From SYLG01 sp965226945 (GTDB lineage: Bacteria > Planctomycetota > Planctomycetia > Gemmatales > Gemmataceae), in assembly GCA_965226945.1 (NCBI GenBank), contig OZ245717.1, positions 4,526,001-4,590,000 of the forward strand: DNA of 64,000 nucleotides. Reading direction: 5' to 3'. A program made the translations under genes and the position numbers. Positions 35,717-44,918 of this stretch are shown here, piece by piece (the stretch's first letter is position 1; every line of letters starts with the position of its first letter). The notes beneath the pieces are model-generated. The model searched no databases. It saw only the letters and a program-made list of their open reading frames with translations, and was not told the origin of the DNA.

Positions 35717-37237
35717 ATGATTGCGGCCAAGAGAATTCTTGTCTCTTTGCTCGTTATTTTTTGCGCGAGCGAGTTGGCTTATTCGCAGGCTCAAAAAAAG
35801 CCAAATATATTATTTATTTTCACCGATGATCATGCCAGCCATGCGATCGGCGCTTATGGTTCCAAGATCAACAAAACTCCCCACATGGACCGGCTTGCGC
35901 GCGAAGGGATGCTTTATCGCAACTGTTTTTGCACCAATAGCATCTGCGGTCCGAGCCGGGCGGTGATTCTGACCGGCAAGCACAGCCATTTGAACGGCTT
36001 TTACGACAACAACTCTCGTTTTGATGGCGCTCAGGCGACTTTTCCCAAGATGCTCCAGTCGGCCGGATATCAAACCGCCATGATCGGCAAATGGCATCTG
36101 GTGAGTGACCCGACCGGATTTGATAAGTGGACAGTCCTTCCGGGTCAGGGCCTCTATTACAACCCCGATTTCAAGACGCCGAAGGGAAACATCAGGGTCG
36201 AAGGCTACGTCACCGAGATCATCACGAGCATGGCGATCGACTGGCTGGAAAAGGAGCGCGACGCGTCGAAGCCGTTTCTACTCATGTGCCAGCATAAGGC
36301 GCCGCACCGCGAATGGGCACCCGGTCCCAATCAACTTGGTCTTTACCGCGATCACGACATTCCGGAACCCGATTCGCTCTTTGACGATTGGGCCGGGCTG
36401 GCGCCGGGGGCCAAACAGCAAGAAATGACGATCGAGCGTCACCTCACCGACACCGATTTGAAGGTCAAGGCGCCAGGCAACTTGACGCCGGCTCAGAAAG
36501 CGCTTTGGGATAAGTACTACGAACCGGAAAACGAGGCGTTCAACAAGGCCAAGCCAACGGGGAAAGAACTGGTGCGCTGGAAATACCAGCGGTACCTCAA
36601 GGATTACCTGCGCTGTGTGGCGGGAGTGGATGAGAGCGTGGGGAGGGTGCTCAAGTACCTCGACGAGAAGGGATTGGCAGAGAACACGATCGTCATCTAT
36701 TCGTCCGACCAGGGGTTCTATCTGGGGGACAAGGGCTGGTTCGACAAGCGCTGGATGTACGATTACTCGCTACGGATGCCTCTGATTGTCCGCTGGCCGG
36801 GCAAAGTGAAGCCAGGCAGCGAAAACACGGACCTCGTGCAAAACCTCGATTTCGCACCGACCTTTTTGCAGGCCGCCGGCGCTCAGGTTCCCGCCGATAT
36901 GCAGGGGGCGAGCCTGGTGGGAGCGCTTGAAGGCAAGACGCCTGCCGACTGGCGCAAATCGATTTATTACCACTACTACGAATACCCAGCCGTCCACATG
37001 GTGCCGCGCCATTACGGGGTGCGCACGGCGACGCACAAGCTGATTCACTACTATCAGCGCGACGAGTGGGAGTTATTTGATCTGGTCAAGGATCCCACGG
37101 AGAAACAGTCGGTTTTCGCCGATCCGGCGTACCGGGAGGTTCGCGCTCAACTGGCCGAAGAACTCGTCCGTTTGCGCAAGTTTTACAAGGTCGAGGGCGC
37201 GTGGGAACCTGGAATGGCGAAGGATGCCGCGCGCTGA
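35717..37237 (+). CDS. Secreted sulfatase (Cys-type)
   Basis: 506 residues with a signal peptide (MIAAKRILVSLLVIFCASELAYS). Type I sulfatase: IFTDDHASHAIGAYG holds the metal-binding Asp pair, and C77-G-P-S-R81 is the formylglycine signature needing anaerobic or FGE maturation. GKWHL and the late SDQGFYLGDKGWFDKRW support the S1 family; the C-terminus resembles DUF4976. It cleaves sulfate esters from polysaccharide or other substrates; specificity not readable. GAGGATG lies before the ATG. Confidence 0.94.
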   Translation: MIAAKRILVSLLVIFCASELAYSQAQKKPNILFIFTDDHASHAIGAYGSKINKTPHMDRLAREGMLYRNCFCTNSICGPSRAVILTGKHSHLNGFYDNNSRFDGAQATFPKMLQSAGYQTAMIGKWHLVSDPTGFDKWTVLPGQGLYYNPDFKTPKGNIRVEGYVTEIITSMAIDWLEKERDASKPFLLMCQHKAPHREWAPGPNQLGLYRDHDIPEPDSLFDDWAGLAPGAKQQEMTIERHLTDTDLKVKAPGNLTPAQKALWDKYYEPENEAFNKAKPTGKELVRWKYQRYLKDYLRCVAGVDESVGRVLKYLDEKGLAENTIVIYSSDQGFYLGDKGWFDKRWMYDYSLRMPLIVRWPGKVKPGSENTDLVQNLDFAPTFLQAAGAQVPADMQGASLVGALEGKTPADWRKSIYYHYYEYPAVHMVPRHYGVRTATHKLIHYYQRDEWELFDLVKDPTEKQSVFADPAYREVRAQLAEELVRLRKFYKVEGAWEPGMAKDAAR

Positions 37238-37296
37238 AAAGGCCTGCTGAAGTTCGTCCCACTCAGAGCGAAACGCCAAGTAAGAAGAGGCCGGGT

Positions 37297-39492
37297 ATGG
37301 AGGGATTGCATCCTGAACGAGGTGAGGCGAGTTCTCTCGGGAAGTTGAATTTTTGGAACTTGTATGGCGTTCTTGAATACATGTCTTTTTTCATGTTTAT
37401 TTTATTCCAGGTTTTGTATTTTTTACTTACATGGGGTATTGGGTATTTGTCATATGAATTGATCAAGTGGGAATATCGATTTGCGCTTAAAATTTGGGAT
37501 GAGCCGTTTGCAACTGTATTCGTGATTTTTTTTGGGTCGCAGGTTACGGCTATTATATGCGCTTGCTTTTTCTTCTTTATGTTGTCGTATCTTTTGGCGA
37601 TTTTTATAAGCGAAAACAGAAGCAATGTTTTGGATATGGAAGACAATGAGCCAATAGTTATGGATTTTATTAATGCGATACCTGGTCTTTCAAGAAGGAA
37701 ATTAAAAGGGATAGGAGTCTATCCCGGGAGTGGAGTGCTATTGTTTTGGAATAGTATGATTCGCGCTAACATCTTGACGGACGCTAGATATATAGCGATC
37801 GGGGCGGCCACTATCAATTCCATGAATTGTAGCGAACTAAAATCATTCGTAATTTTCTCCAAATCATTAGGATTGGCCGAAACCACGATTGTACACAGCA
37901 TTGTAAACATTGCGAAGTTTCAGCTCACGGCTGTTTTTGTTCTAATAGGCAATTTTTTAAGTGCGCTTAATAAGATCATTATTAAATTGGGAATTTTTGC
38001 CGTGTTAATAGCTCCTGTTTTTTTAGCTATTATGTTAATTGGTATAATTGTGGTTGTTTTGAATGTCGCTTTGAATCTGCTAATATTATTTTCTGTTCCA
38101 ATCAGAAGGAAAAATCATTTTTTCGCCGCGGAATGCGCCGCCAAAATGACCGGATCCAGGGCTTTCCTCGATTGTCTTCTCCGAGAGAAGACCTCTTTTA
38201 GTTATTTCATGACGGCTCATGCTTTCTTGTCGAAGGCCTACCACCATGGCTTCGTATCGCCCGATCTTTACCGGCATATGAGCGAGATTGAAGCTCGGCA
38301 CAAAATGGAGAAGAATGACCCCGATAAGAAAGGAACCGTGGCCACAGCAGATAAGAGTAAGCCTCGTGAGCCCAAGAAACGGACAGCCAAGGAAACCTGG
38401 GACTATTATCAAAGCAATATTTTCGAAGAAGGGGAGCTGGAAAATTACATTACGCGTTTGGGAGCGGTAGGCGAAATCGACCGGCGCCCTTCTTGGTATC
38501 TATTTATTGGCAATTACGAAATCAAAAAACGACTAACCAATATGTATTATAAAGACATATCTGTTCATGGTAAGGAAAATAATTCAAATGACAAAATTCA
38601 ATCATCGCAATTTGCAGAAGAGGAAATTAAATTAAATAAAATACCCGATAGATACCGTGGTGTCTACGATAACCGAGACATTGAGATCGATGGCCTGACT
38701 GATTTGATTAAAGAGGCAAAAGAGCGCAAAATCGGCACGGAGGAGCTTAGAAGCATGATTTCCCCCTTTCCTTCCGAGACTATGGTGAAATCGGTAGGAA
38801 GGCTGAGAGAACTGCGGCAACAGGAAATGGATCTTCGCCAGGACTCCGCCCAATCTGCCTGGGCGACCGATCCCATTGCTGGCGTGCTAGCAGCAACGGA
38901 TCATTCGGAATCGGCCAGGGCGACCGAACTGCAGAGGACTCATCGGGAGATTGAAATTGCCAGAAAAGAAGTCGCGCAAGCGGACGAAGGCGTTTTCCGC
39001 GCTCATTGGTGGCTCGATCCAACAAACGAGCAACATTGCCAGGAGCTGCATACCAGGTACTTTTTTCAACTGGAGCTTCAGAAGACAATCCCGGCATGCT
39101 CGGGTGCCCTTGATCGCCTGAACGAACTTCTTGCCTCGGTACTTGAAAACGATTCAAGTACCTCTGTACCACACGACTGGGAACATGTCGCGCTCTGTGC
39201 GAAAAATGCCATCCAAGACCTATTGGCCGATCAGCCGAAAAATACGTGCCTTCGCACGATCCTTCACTTTGAAGAAAAGCCCCTACGGCAAGAACTCTGG
39301 GGCGATGAAAATGAAGTCCGGGAAATTCTCAACGGCGATTGGGCGTTCACTCCAGAATTTGCGCTACGACTCACGTCTTTGCTCGACACCACTGTCAAAA
39401 GGCTGGCACGGATCCGTTTCCTGAACCTTTGGACGCTTCTGCACAATCAAGAAATCGCAGTCATTGAATGGTCTGCCAAAAATGGCGGCTGA
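37297..39492 (+). CDS. AT-rich multi-pass membrane protein, degenerate M48-peptidase-like
   Basis: 731 residues from ATG 37297, which has AGAAGAGG 7-14 bases upstream. Four or more membrane helices at about 25-50, 72-102, 205-225 and 230-265. The pattern resembles M48/HtpX peptidases: ARYIAIGAATINSMNCSELKSFV where the active helix should follow, and RRKNHFFAAECAAKMTG where the third zinc ligand should lie. But HExxH reads F187-S-K-S-L191, so zinc ligands are gone. The C-terminal 400 residues are hydrophilic with coiled-coil stretches and no recognised domain. The first half is markedly AT-rich (16 of 60 G+C at 37981-38040) while the second is GC-rich (37 of 60 at 38881-38940). Confidence 0.72.
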   Translation: MEGLHPERGEASSLGKLNFWNLYGVLEYMSFFMFILFQVLYFLLTWGIGYLSYELIKWEYRFALKIWDEPFATVFVIFFGSQVTAIICACFFFFMLSYLLAIFISENRSNVLDMEDNEPIVMDFINAIPGLSRRKLKGIGVYPGSGVLLFWNSMIRANILTDARYIAIGAATINSMNCSELKSFVIFSKSLGLAETTIVHSIVNIAKFQLTAVFVLIGNFLSALNKIIIKLGIFAVLIAPVFLAIMLIGIIVVVLNVALNLLILFSVPIRRKNHFFAAECAAKMTGSRAFLDCLLREKTSFSYFMTAHAFLSKAYHHGFVSPDLYRHMSEIEARHKMEKNDPDKKGTVATADKSKPREPKKRTAKETWDYYQSNIFEEGELENYITRLGAVGEIDRRPSWYLFIGNYEIKKRLTNMYYKDISVHGKENNSNDKIQSSQFAEEEIKLNKIPDRYRGVYDNRDIEIDGLTDLIKEAKERKIGTEELRSMISPFPSETMVKSVGRLRELRQQEMDLRQDSAQSAWATDPIAGVLAATDHSESARATELQRTHREIEIARKEVAQADEGVFRAHWWLDPTNEQHCQELHTRYFFQLELQKTIPACSGALDRLNELLASVLENDSSTSVPHDWEHVALCAKNAIQDLLADQPKNTCLRTILHFEEKPLRQELWGDENEVREILNGDWAFTPEFALRLTSLLDTTVKRLARIRFLNLWTLLHNQEIAVIEWSAKNGG

Positions 39493-39543
39493 AAACGGCA
39501 CCCAATCCACCTGAAGTTGGTCTATTTGGTATTTTCGCCGCTG

Positions 39544-40173
39544 CTACTCCCCTTCTTCCTCACTCGTCCACTTCGCCACCAAAAGCAAGACCAGGTCGTA
39601 CACCGCGTGGCAGACCATCACCGAAACCAGATCGTCCGTGTAAAGATAAAGCACCGACAAGCCCACACTCGCGATCGCCGCCGCGACGACATAGGCGATG
39701 CTCAAACTATGCAGCAGGCCAAATAGCACCGCGACCAGCACGATCACCACCGGCGTGCTTACACCGTACTGGCTAAGCCCCTGCTGAATCAGCCCGCGAA
39801 ATAAAAGCTCTTCGCCCACGCCGGCCAACAGAGAAATGCCAATCAGATCGGGGACATTGCATTCCCCCAACATCTCGGTGGCGATCCGATCGACCTTTTC
39901 GCGCAATCGTTTGGCGAATCCCAAGGGCAACCGCTGCACCAAGAGCGCCACGGCCGCGGCCGCCACACCAAAGCCAACACCAAGCGCCAGTGATACCCAG
40001 TTGGGTGGCGACAGATGAATCGTCGCGTGAAAGGGCACCGCGATTAACCAGCCAATGATGAGCGCCAATGCGCCCATTCCCGCCTCGATGAGAATGCTCA
40101 AGAGCATCACATCGTTGCGCGAAAGCCCCAGCGCCGAGGCGTTTTCATCGCCAGTTTCGGGAGTGTCGATCAT
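39544..40173 (-). CDS. CPBP intramembrane glutamic endopeptidase
   Basis: 209 residues, several membrane helices. CPBP/Abi (Rce1-like) motifs are complete: E121-E122-L-L-F-R126, F151-G-L-L-H155 and H189-A-V-Y-D193. Membrane protease of unknown substrate. It is convergent with the degenerate M48-like gene, 51 bp apart, and 38 bp upstream of the DUF1501 gene end region on the same strand. Highly acidic C-terminus. Confidence 0.9.
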   Translation of the reverse strand: MIDTPETGDENASALGLSRNDVMLLSILIEAGMGALALIIGWLIAVPFHATIHLSPPNWVSLALGVGFGVAAAAVALLVQRLPLGFAKRLREKVDRIATEMLGECNVPDLIGISLLAGVGEELLFRGLIQQGLSQYGVSTPVVIVLVAVLFGLLHSLSIAYVVAAAIASVGLSVLYLYTDDLVSVMVCHAVYDLVLLLVAKWTSEEEGE

Positions 40174-40211
40174 GAAATTCCGGGAGAAGAGCCCTGATAA
40201 ACTTCAGGGCT

Positions 40212-41636
40212 TTAGGCAATGATATCCCGCACGACATGTCCGTGAACATCTGTTAGCCGAAAATCTCGTCCCGCGAATCGGTATGTCAAGCGCTCGTGAT
40301 CAAACCCCAGCAAATGAAGGATCGTCGCCTGCAGATCGTGGAAATGCATCGGCTTTTCCACGGCCTTGAAGCCGAATTCATCCGTGGCCCCATGGACATG
40401 TCCTTTTTTAACACCACCGCCCGCCATCCACATGGTGAAGCCCCAGTGGTTATGATCGCGGCCATTGACCTTGCCCTGATTGGCCCCCGGAGTGGGGAGT
40501 TCGACCGTCGGCGTGCGGCCGAATTCGCCGCCCCAGATGACCAGCGTGTCTTCGAGCATTCCCCGTTGCTTGAGATCGAAGAGCAGGGCGCCAATGGCCT
40601 GGTCGCATTCCTTGGCCAGATTGCGATGGTTGAAGGCGAGGTCGTCGTGGCTGTCCCAGGGTTGCCCGGCGCCATGCCATACCTGCACGAAGCGCACGCC
40701 TCGTTCGATCAAGCGGCGGGCAATGAGCATCTGCCGGCCTTGCAACTCGTTGCCGTACAGCTCCAACGTCTGCTTTGATTCGCGCGTAATGTCGAACGCG
40801 TCGGCCGCATCGAGCTGCATGCGGTAAGCCAGCTCAAACGACTGAATACGCGCTTCCAAACCGGCATCGGGCGGATGCTTTTCCGCGTGCTTGGAGTTCA
40901 ATTTGCCAAGAAGATCGAGCTGGCGCCGCTGAGCGGATAGGGGAATCTTGGCATTGCGAATGTTCTCCACAAGGCGATCGATTTCCGTGTTGCGGGTGTT
41001 GATGTAGGTGCCCTGGAAAACACCGGGCAAGAACGCGGCCTGCCAGTTCTGGGTTTCCTGAATGGGATAGCCATCCGGACACATTGCGATGAAGCCGGGC
41101 AGATTCTCGTTTTCGGCGCCCAGACCGTAGGTGACCCAGCTTCCCATGCTCGGCCGAATCAGGCGCGAATCGCCGCAGTTGAGCATCATGAGCGAGGGTT
41201 CATGATTGGGCACATCGCCATGCATCGAGCGGATGACGCAAAGCTCATCGGCCATCTTGCCCACATGGGGGAAAAGGTCGGAAATCTCAAGGCCCGACTG
41301 TCCATATTTCTTGAAGGCGAAGGGCGAGCCCAGGGCCGCGCCGGTCTTGCGTTCGGTGCCCAGGTTAGGCCGGGAAAGAACCTTGCCGTTTTGCTTGGTC
41401 AGCTCGGGCTTGGGATCGAAGGTATCGACATGGCTGGGCCCGCCATTCATGAACAGGTGAATGACGCGCTTGGCCTTGGCGGGAAAATGCGGTCCGCGCG
41501 GCGCCAGGGGCGTCGCCCCGCGCGCTTCCTGTTGGCCAAGTAGGGCGGATAAACCAAGGCCGCCCATGCCCATGCCCACCCGTCCCAACCAATCCCGGCG
41601 GCTCATCGGCTCAAAATTCGAACGATTGGCAAGCAT
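40212..41636 (-). CDS. DUF1501 protein (second pair)
   Basis: 474 residues with a Tat leader (SRRDWLGRVGMGMGGLGL). Family motifs: HLFMNGGPSHVDTFDPKP, IRPSMGSWVTYGLGAE, WDSHDDLAFNHRNL, GGEFGRTP, and terminal FRLTDVHGHV. GAAGAGG lies before the ATG; it begins 17 bp after the PSD1 stop, so co-transcribed. Closer to the common DUF1501 length than its paralogues. Confidence 0.95.
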   Translation of the reverse strand: MLANRSNFEPMSRRDWLGRVGMGMGGLGLSALLGQQEARGATPLAPRGPHFPAKAKRVIHLFMNGGPSHVDTFDPKPELTKQNGKVLSRPNLGTERKTGAALGSPFAFKKYGQSGLEISDLFPHVGKMADELCVIRSMHGDVPNHEPSLMMLNCGDSRLIRPSMGSWVTYGLGAENENLPGFIAMCPDGYPIQETQNWQAAFLPGVFQGTYINTRNTEIDRLVENIRNAKIPLSAQRRQLDLLGKLNSKHAEKHPPDAGLEARIQSFELAYRMQLDAADAFDITRESKQTLELYGNELQGRQMLIARRLIERGVRFVQVWHGAGQPWDSHDDLAFNHRNLAKECDQAIGALLFDLKQRGMLEDTLVIWGGEFGRTPTVELPTPGANQGKVNGRDHNHWGFTMWMAGGGVKKGHVHGATDEFGFKAVEKPMHFHDLQATILHLLGFDHERLTYRFAGRDFRLTDVHGHVVRDIIA

Positions 41637-41653
41637 GACGCCTCTTCTGAATA

Positions 41654-44428
41654 TCAGTCCACAAAAACGAATTCATTGGCGCACAAAAGCGCCTGGGCAT
41701 ATTGCTCAAGCGGCAGCACCTCGGAAGGTGCGGGAGGCCCCACGAAATCCGAGGGCGTTTGTAGGAACTCAAGCCCCAGGCTCAGTTCGCTCGCGTCGGG
41801 ATTTCGCCCAAACAAGATCCGGTAAAGGACTTTAATGCGCCCCTCTACATCGGCGGCGGCTTTCACTTCCTTACGCGATGCCAGGGCCTGGGCCAACTCG
41901 AGCGTGAAGGGGTGGTTCATCCAGAAGAGGGCCTGCTGGGGCACGGTGGTGTTGTGCCTTTTTGGCGTCGCCAAATCGGGGCTGGCGGTGTCGAAGGTTC
42001 GGTAAAGGCCGGGCAGGTTTTGCCGGTCGATGAATCCGTAGATCGTACGCTTCAGCGGATAAGGCGCGGTGAGCAGGTCGACCGAAGGCCCCTCGTGCTC
42101 TAACTTCAATTTGCCCGCCACGAAGAGCATGGCATCGCGCTGGATTTCGAATTCGAAGCGGCGCCGATTCGCGTGGGCAAGCAGGCGGTTCTCCGGATCG
42201 CGCGCCAGGCTGTCCGCGCTGCCGTCGCTCGATTGACGCCAGGCCCGGCTTGTCAAAATCTGCTTGTGCAGCTTCTTGATCGACCAGCCGTTTTCCACAA
42301 AGGTTGCCGCCAGGTAATCGAGCAGTTCGGGGTGGGTGGGAAGCTCGCCGCGCACGCCAAAGTCGCCCGGGGTTCTCACGAGACCTTCGCCGAAATGGAG
42401 CATCCAGACCCGGTTGACGAACACTCTTGCCGTGAGCGGATTGGTGGGGCTGGCAATGGCCTGGGCCAATTCCAGTCGGCCTCCCCCCTTTTCGAACGTT
42501 TTGACTTCACTTGTGTAGAGCACTTCGGGAAATCGGCGCTTGACCGAAGGGCCGGGCATACCCGGATTGCCGCGCAAAAACACCCGGTGGTCGTTGGGCT
42601 TGGGCTTTTCTTCAAGCGCCATCGCTCGCGGTGGCGCACCGGGCGAGCCGGCATTGTACGCGTCGATTTTGGCCTTCAGGCCGCTCAATTCGTTGCGATC
42701 GGCGCGGGTGAAAAAGCGCTCAATCTTTTCGGTCGGAACGGTGCAAGGCGAATCGGCGTCAAACAGCACCTTGCGCAGTGCCGCGAAATTCGGGTCATCG
42801 GGTTTGGCGGCGATGGCCTTGTCGAATGCCTTGCCATAGGCCGTGGCAACCTGGGAAAGAGTCTTGATTTGCGGTTCGGCGAGCAAAGCCTCCCGGATTG
42901 TCGGATGCACCGCTTTGGCATCGAGCATTCCCAGCGTGCGGATCACCGCCGGAGACAGTTCCGCGAACTTTTCCGTAGGCAGGGCGGCCAGATCGAACCA
43001 GGCCTTCCAGACCGGGTCCTTGGCGCGATCGGCCTTACCCAGATAAGTCTTCCACCGTTCGAGCATCGGCTTTTGCGTGGTGAAGGTCGATTGCGGGGGA
43101 AGGCCCTTTTCGCTTGGAGGGCGCTCGCTGTCGCGTACCGCCAAAAGATAATGGCTGGCCTCCTTGCGGGCGCGATCTGGCAACTCGGCTTTCGTCTTTG
43201 CCAGGAACGTATCGAGCTTGGCCTGCCGTTCCGCCAGGCCTTTTTCAAAGGCCTTGTACGCCTCGGCATTTTTTGCCGGACCGATCAGGGGCAACTCGGC
43301 CGGTTCGGTGGAGCAGGAGAAAATGCCATAAAGCGCGTAGTAGTCTTTTTGCGTCAGGGCGTCGTACTTGTGATCATGGCAGCGGGCGCAGGCCAGGGTC
43401 ATTCCTTGCAGTCCGCGCATGACCGTGTCGATGCGGTCGTCGATGATGTCGTTGATGTTGTTGAGAAAGCGCCGGCCGAGGGTGAGGTAACCGAGGGCTG
43501 CCAGGGGAGTTTTGTCCGGACCCACATCCACGAGATCGGCCGCCAACTGTTCGAGCAAGAAGCGATCGTACGGCTTGTCTTCATTCATGGAGCGGATCGC
43601 ATAGTCGCGGTAGGTCCAGGAAAACGGGTATCGGCGTTCCTCATTGAAGACATAGCCCTTCGTGTCGGCATAACGCGCCAGGTCCAGCCAGTGCCGGGCC
43701 CAGCGTTCGCCGTATCGGGGGGATGCGAGCAGGCGATCGATCTGTTTTTCCCAGGCGTCGGGGGCTTTGTCTTTCTCAAAAGCCTCGATTTCTTCCGGTG
43801 TGGGGGGCAAGCCGATCAGGTCAAAGCTGGCCCGGCGAAGCAGCGTGCGCCGGTCGGCCTCGGGGGCGGGCCGCAAGTTGGCCTTGAGCATGGCGTCGAG
43901 AAGAAATCGATCGATGGGCGCATTCCAGGAAGTGAGCAGGGGATCGCCTAAGATCGGCGGCTCGGTCTTTTTCACCGCCTGGTAAGCCCAGTGCTTTGAT
44001 TTCGCTTCCGCGGCAAGCATCGGGCCGCCCGTTATCTTGGCACTTTCCTTGGGCCACACCGCGCCATCGCGCACCCAGGTTTCCAGGTCCTTGACCAGGG
44101 GAGCGGGCAAGGGGCCTTTGGGCGGCATCTTGAGATCGTGATTGGCGCCAAGCACCTGAATGAGCAGGCTTTCGCCGGGTTTGCCCGGAACGATCGATGT
44201 GCCGATATCGCCGCCTTTGAGAAGCGATTCGAGGCTATCGACGCGGAATGAGGACTGTTGCTTTTTGGGCCCATGGCAGCTTTGGCAATGTTCTACCAAA
44301 ACCGGACGGACCTTCGATTCGAAAAAGGCAAGCTTGGCCGCCTCATCGGCACCCGCCACGGAGGGCGTGAGGGGTGCGACGAAAAAGACGAAAACCATGG
44401 CCATCAGGCTCAAAGGAGGCGCTTTCAC
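41654..44428 (-). CDS. PSD1/DUF1549-DUF1553 c-type cytochrome protein without binding module
   Basis: About 924 residues. I prefer the GTG at 44428 (then KAPPLSLMAMVFVFFVAPL), which has GGAG upstream and gives a normal signal peptide; the frame extends with a TTG to 44503. Heme motif C-Q-S-C-H lies near residue 48-52. DUF1549 contains HWLDLARYADTKGYVFNEE and LACARCHDHKYD; DUF1553 contains NRVWMLHFGEGLVRTPGDFG and RRFEFEIQRDAML. The middle is helical and lacks the carbohydrate-binding-like module seen in the other two PSD1 proteins of this window. Partner DUF1501 follows 17 bp downstream. Confidence 0.93.
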   Translation of the reverse strand: MKAPPLSLMAMVFVFFVAPLTPSVAGADEAAKLAFFESKVRPVLVEHCQSCHGPKKQQSSFRVDSLESLLKGGDIGTSIVPGKPGESLLIQVLGANHDLKMPPKGPLPAPLVKDLETWVRDGAVWPKESAKITGGPMLAAEAKSKHWAYQAVKKTEPPILGDPLLTSWNAPIDRFLLDAMLKANLRPAPEADRRTLLRRASFDLIGLPPTPEEIEAFEKDKAPDAWEKQIDRLLASPRYGERWARHWLDLARYADTKGYVFNEERRYPFSWTYRDYAIRSMNEDKPYDRFLLEQLAADLVDVGPDKTPLAALGYLTLGRRFLNNINDIIDDRIDTVMRGLQGMTLACARCHDHKYDALTQKDYYALYGIFSCSTEPAELPLIGPAKNAEAYKAFEKGLAERQAKLDTFLAKTKAELPDRARKEASHYLLAVRDSERPPSEKGLPPQSTFTTQKPMLERWKTYLGKADRAKDPVWKAWFDLAALPTEKFAELSPAVIRTLGMLDAKAVHPTIREALLAEPQIKTLSQVATAYGKAFDKAIAAKPDDPNFAALRKVLFDADSPCTVPTEKIERFFTRADRNELSGLKAKIDAYNAGSPGAPPRAMALEEKPKPNDHRVFLRGNPGMPGPSVKRRFPEVLYTSEVKTFEKGGGRLELAQAIASPTNPLTARVFVNRVWMLHFGEGLVRTPGDFGVRGELPTHPELLDYLAATFVENGWSIKKLHKQILTSRAWRQSSDGSADSLARDPENRLLAHANRRRFEFEIQRDAMLFVAGKLKLEHEGPSVDLLTAPYPLKRTIYGFIDRQNLPGLYRTFDTASPDLATPKRHNTTVPQQALFWMNHPFTLELAQALASRKEVKAAADVEGRIKVLYRILFGRNPDASELSLGLEFLQTPSDFVGPPAPSEVLPLEQYAQALLCANEFVFVD

Positions 44429-44918
44429 CGGTAATTCCGCTCCGAATTTTCGCGGGTCGAATTTCGCCTTGGGGGCCTTGGAGAGAGACTGCCAAGGCCT
44501 CAATCATCCATACGAAACCGCGTTCATGGTAGGTTCCGTCATTATAGTTCATGCTCGGGTGTCCACCGAGTCGCTCGCTGGGGAAAAATGGTGAAATCGC
44601 TCCCATGGATCGAGGAAACTTTCTGATTCGGCGGGTGCCGCCGCTCTTCCAGGCGAGATTTCAATCAATTCCGACCGATTTCCAGCCCAATCGCGAGAAA
44701 TCGATGCCTCCGTTTCGACCCACGGCAGCACGGCCTGGACCACTCACTCGCTGATCGTTGAACCCGGCCAAGCGCCTGATGGTGCCGGTGAAAAGGGTTT
44801 CCGGGTCGTCGAATCGCTGATGGCAGGGTGCCTATCGCGAATCGCCGGGACCGGTCACTTTCGATGGGCATTCCAGCTGATTGCCAAAGGAAGAGGCTCC
44901 ATTCCTGCGACCTTGGCC
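44429..44918. other. Intergenic stretch, no supported gene
   Basis: 490 bp upstream of the second PSD1 gene and downstream of the FAD oxidoreductase gene, both minus strand. Short frames occur on both strands but none has a ribosome site or familiar sequence. I see no hairpin terminator. Confidence 0.45.

Noticed and set aside
42173..43951. 592-residue plus-strand ORF opposite the second PSD1 gene
   Set aside because: The PSD1 frame carries heme and DUF1549/DUF1553 motifs; the antisense frame has none.
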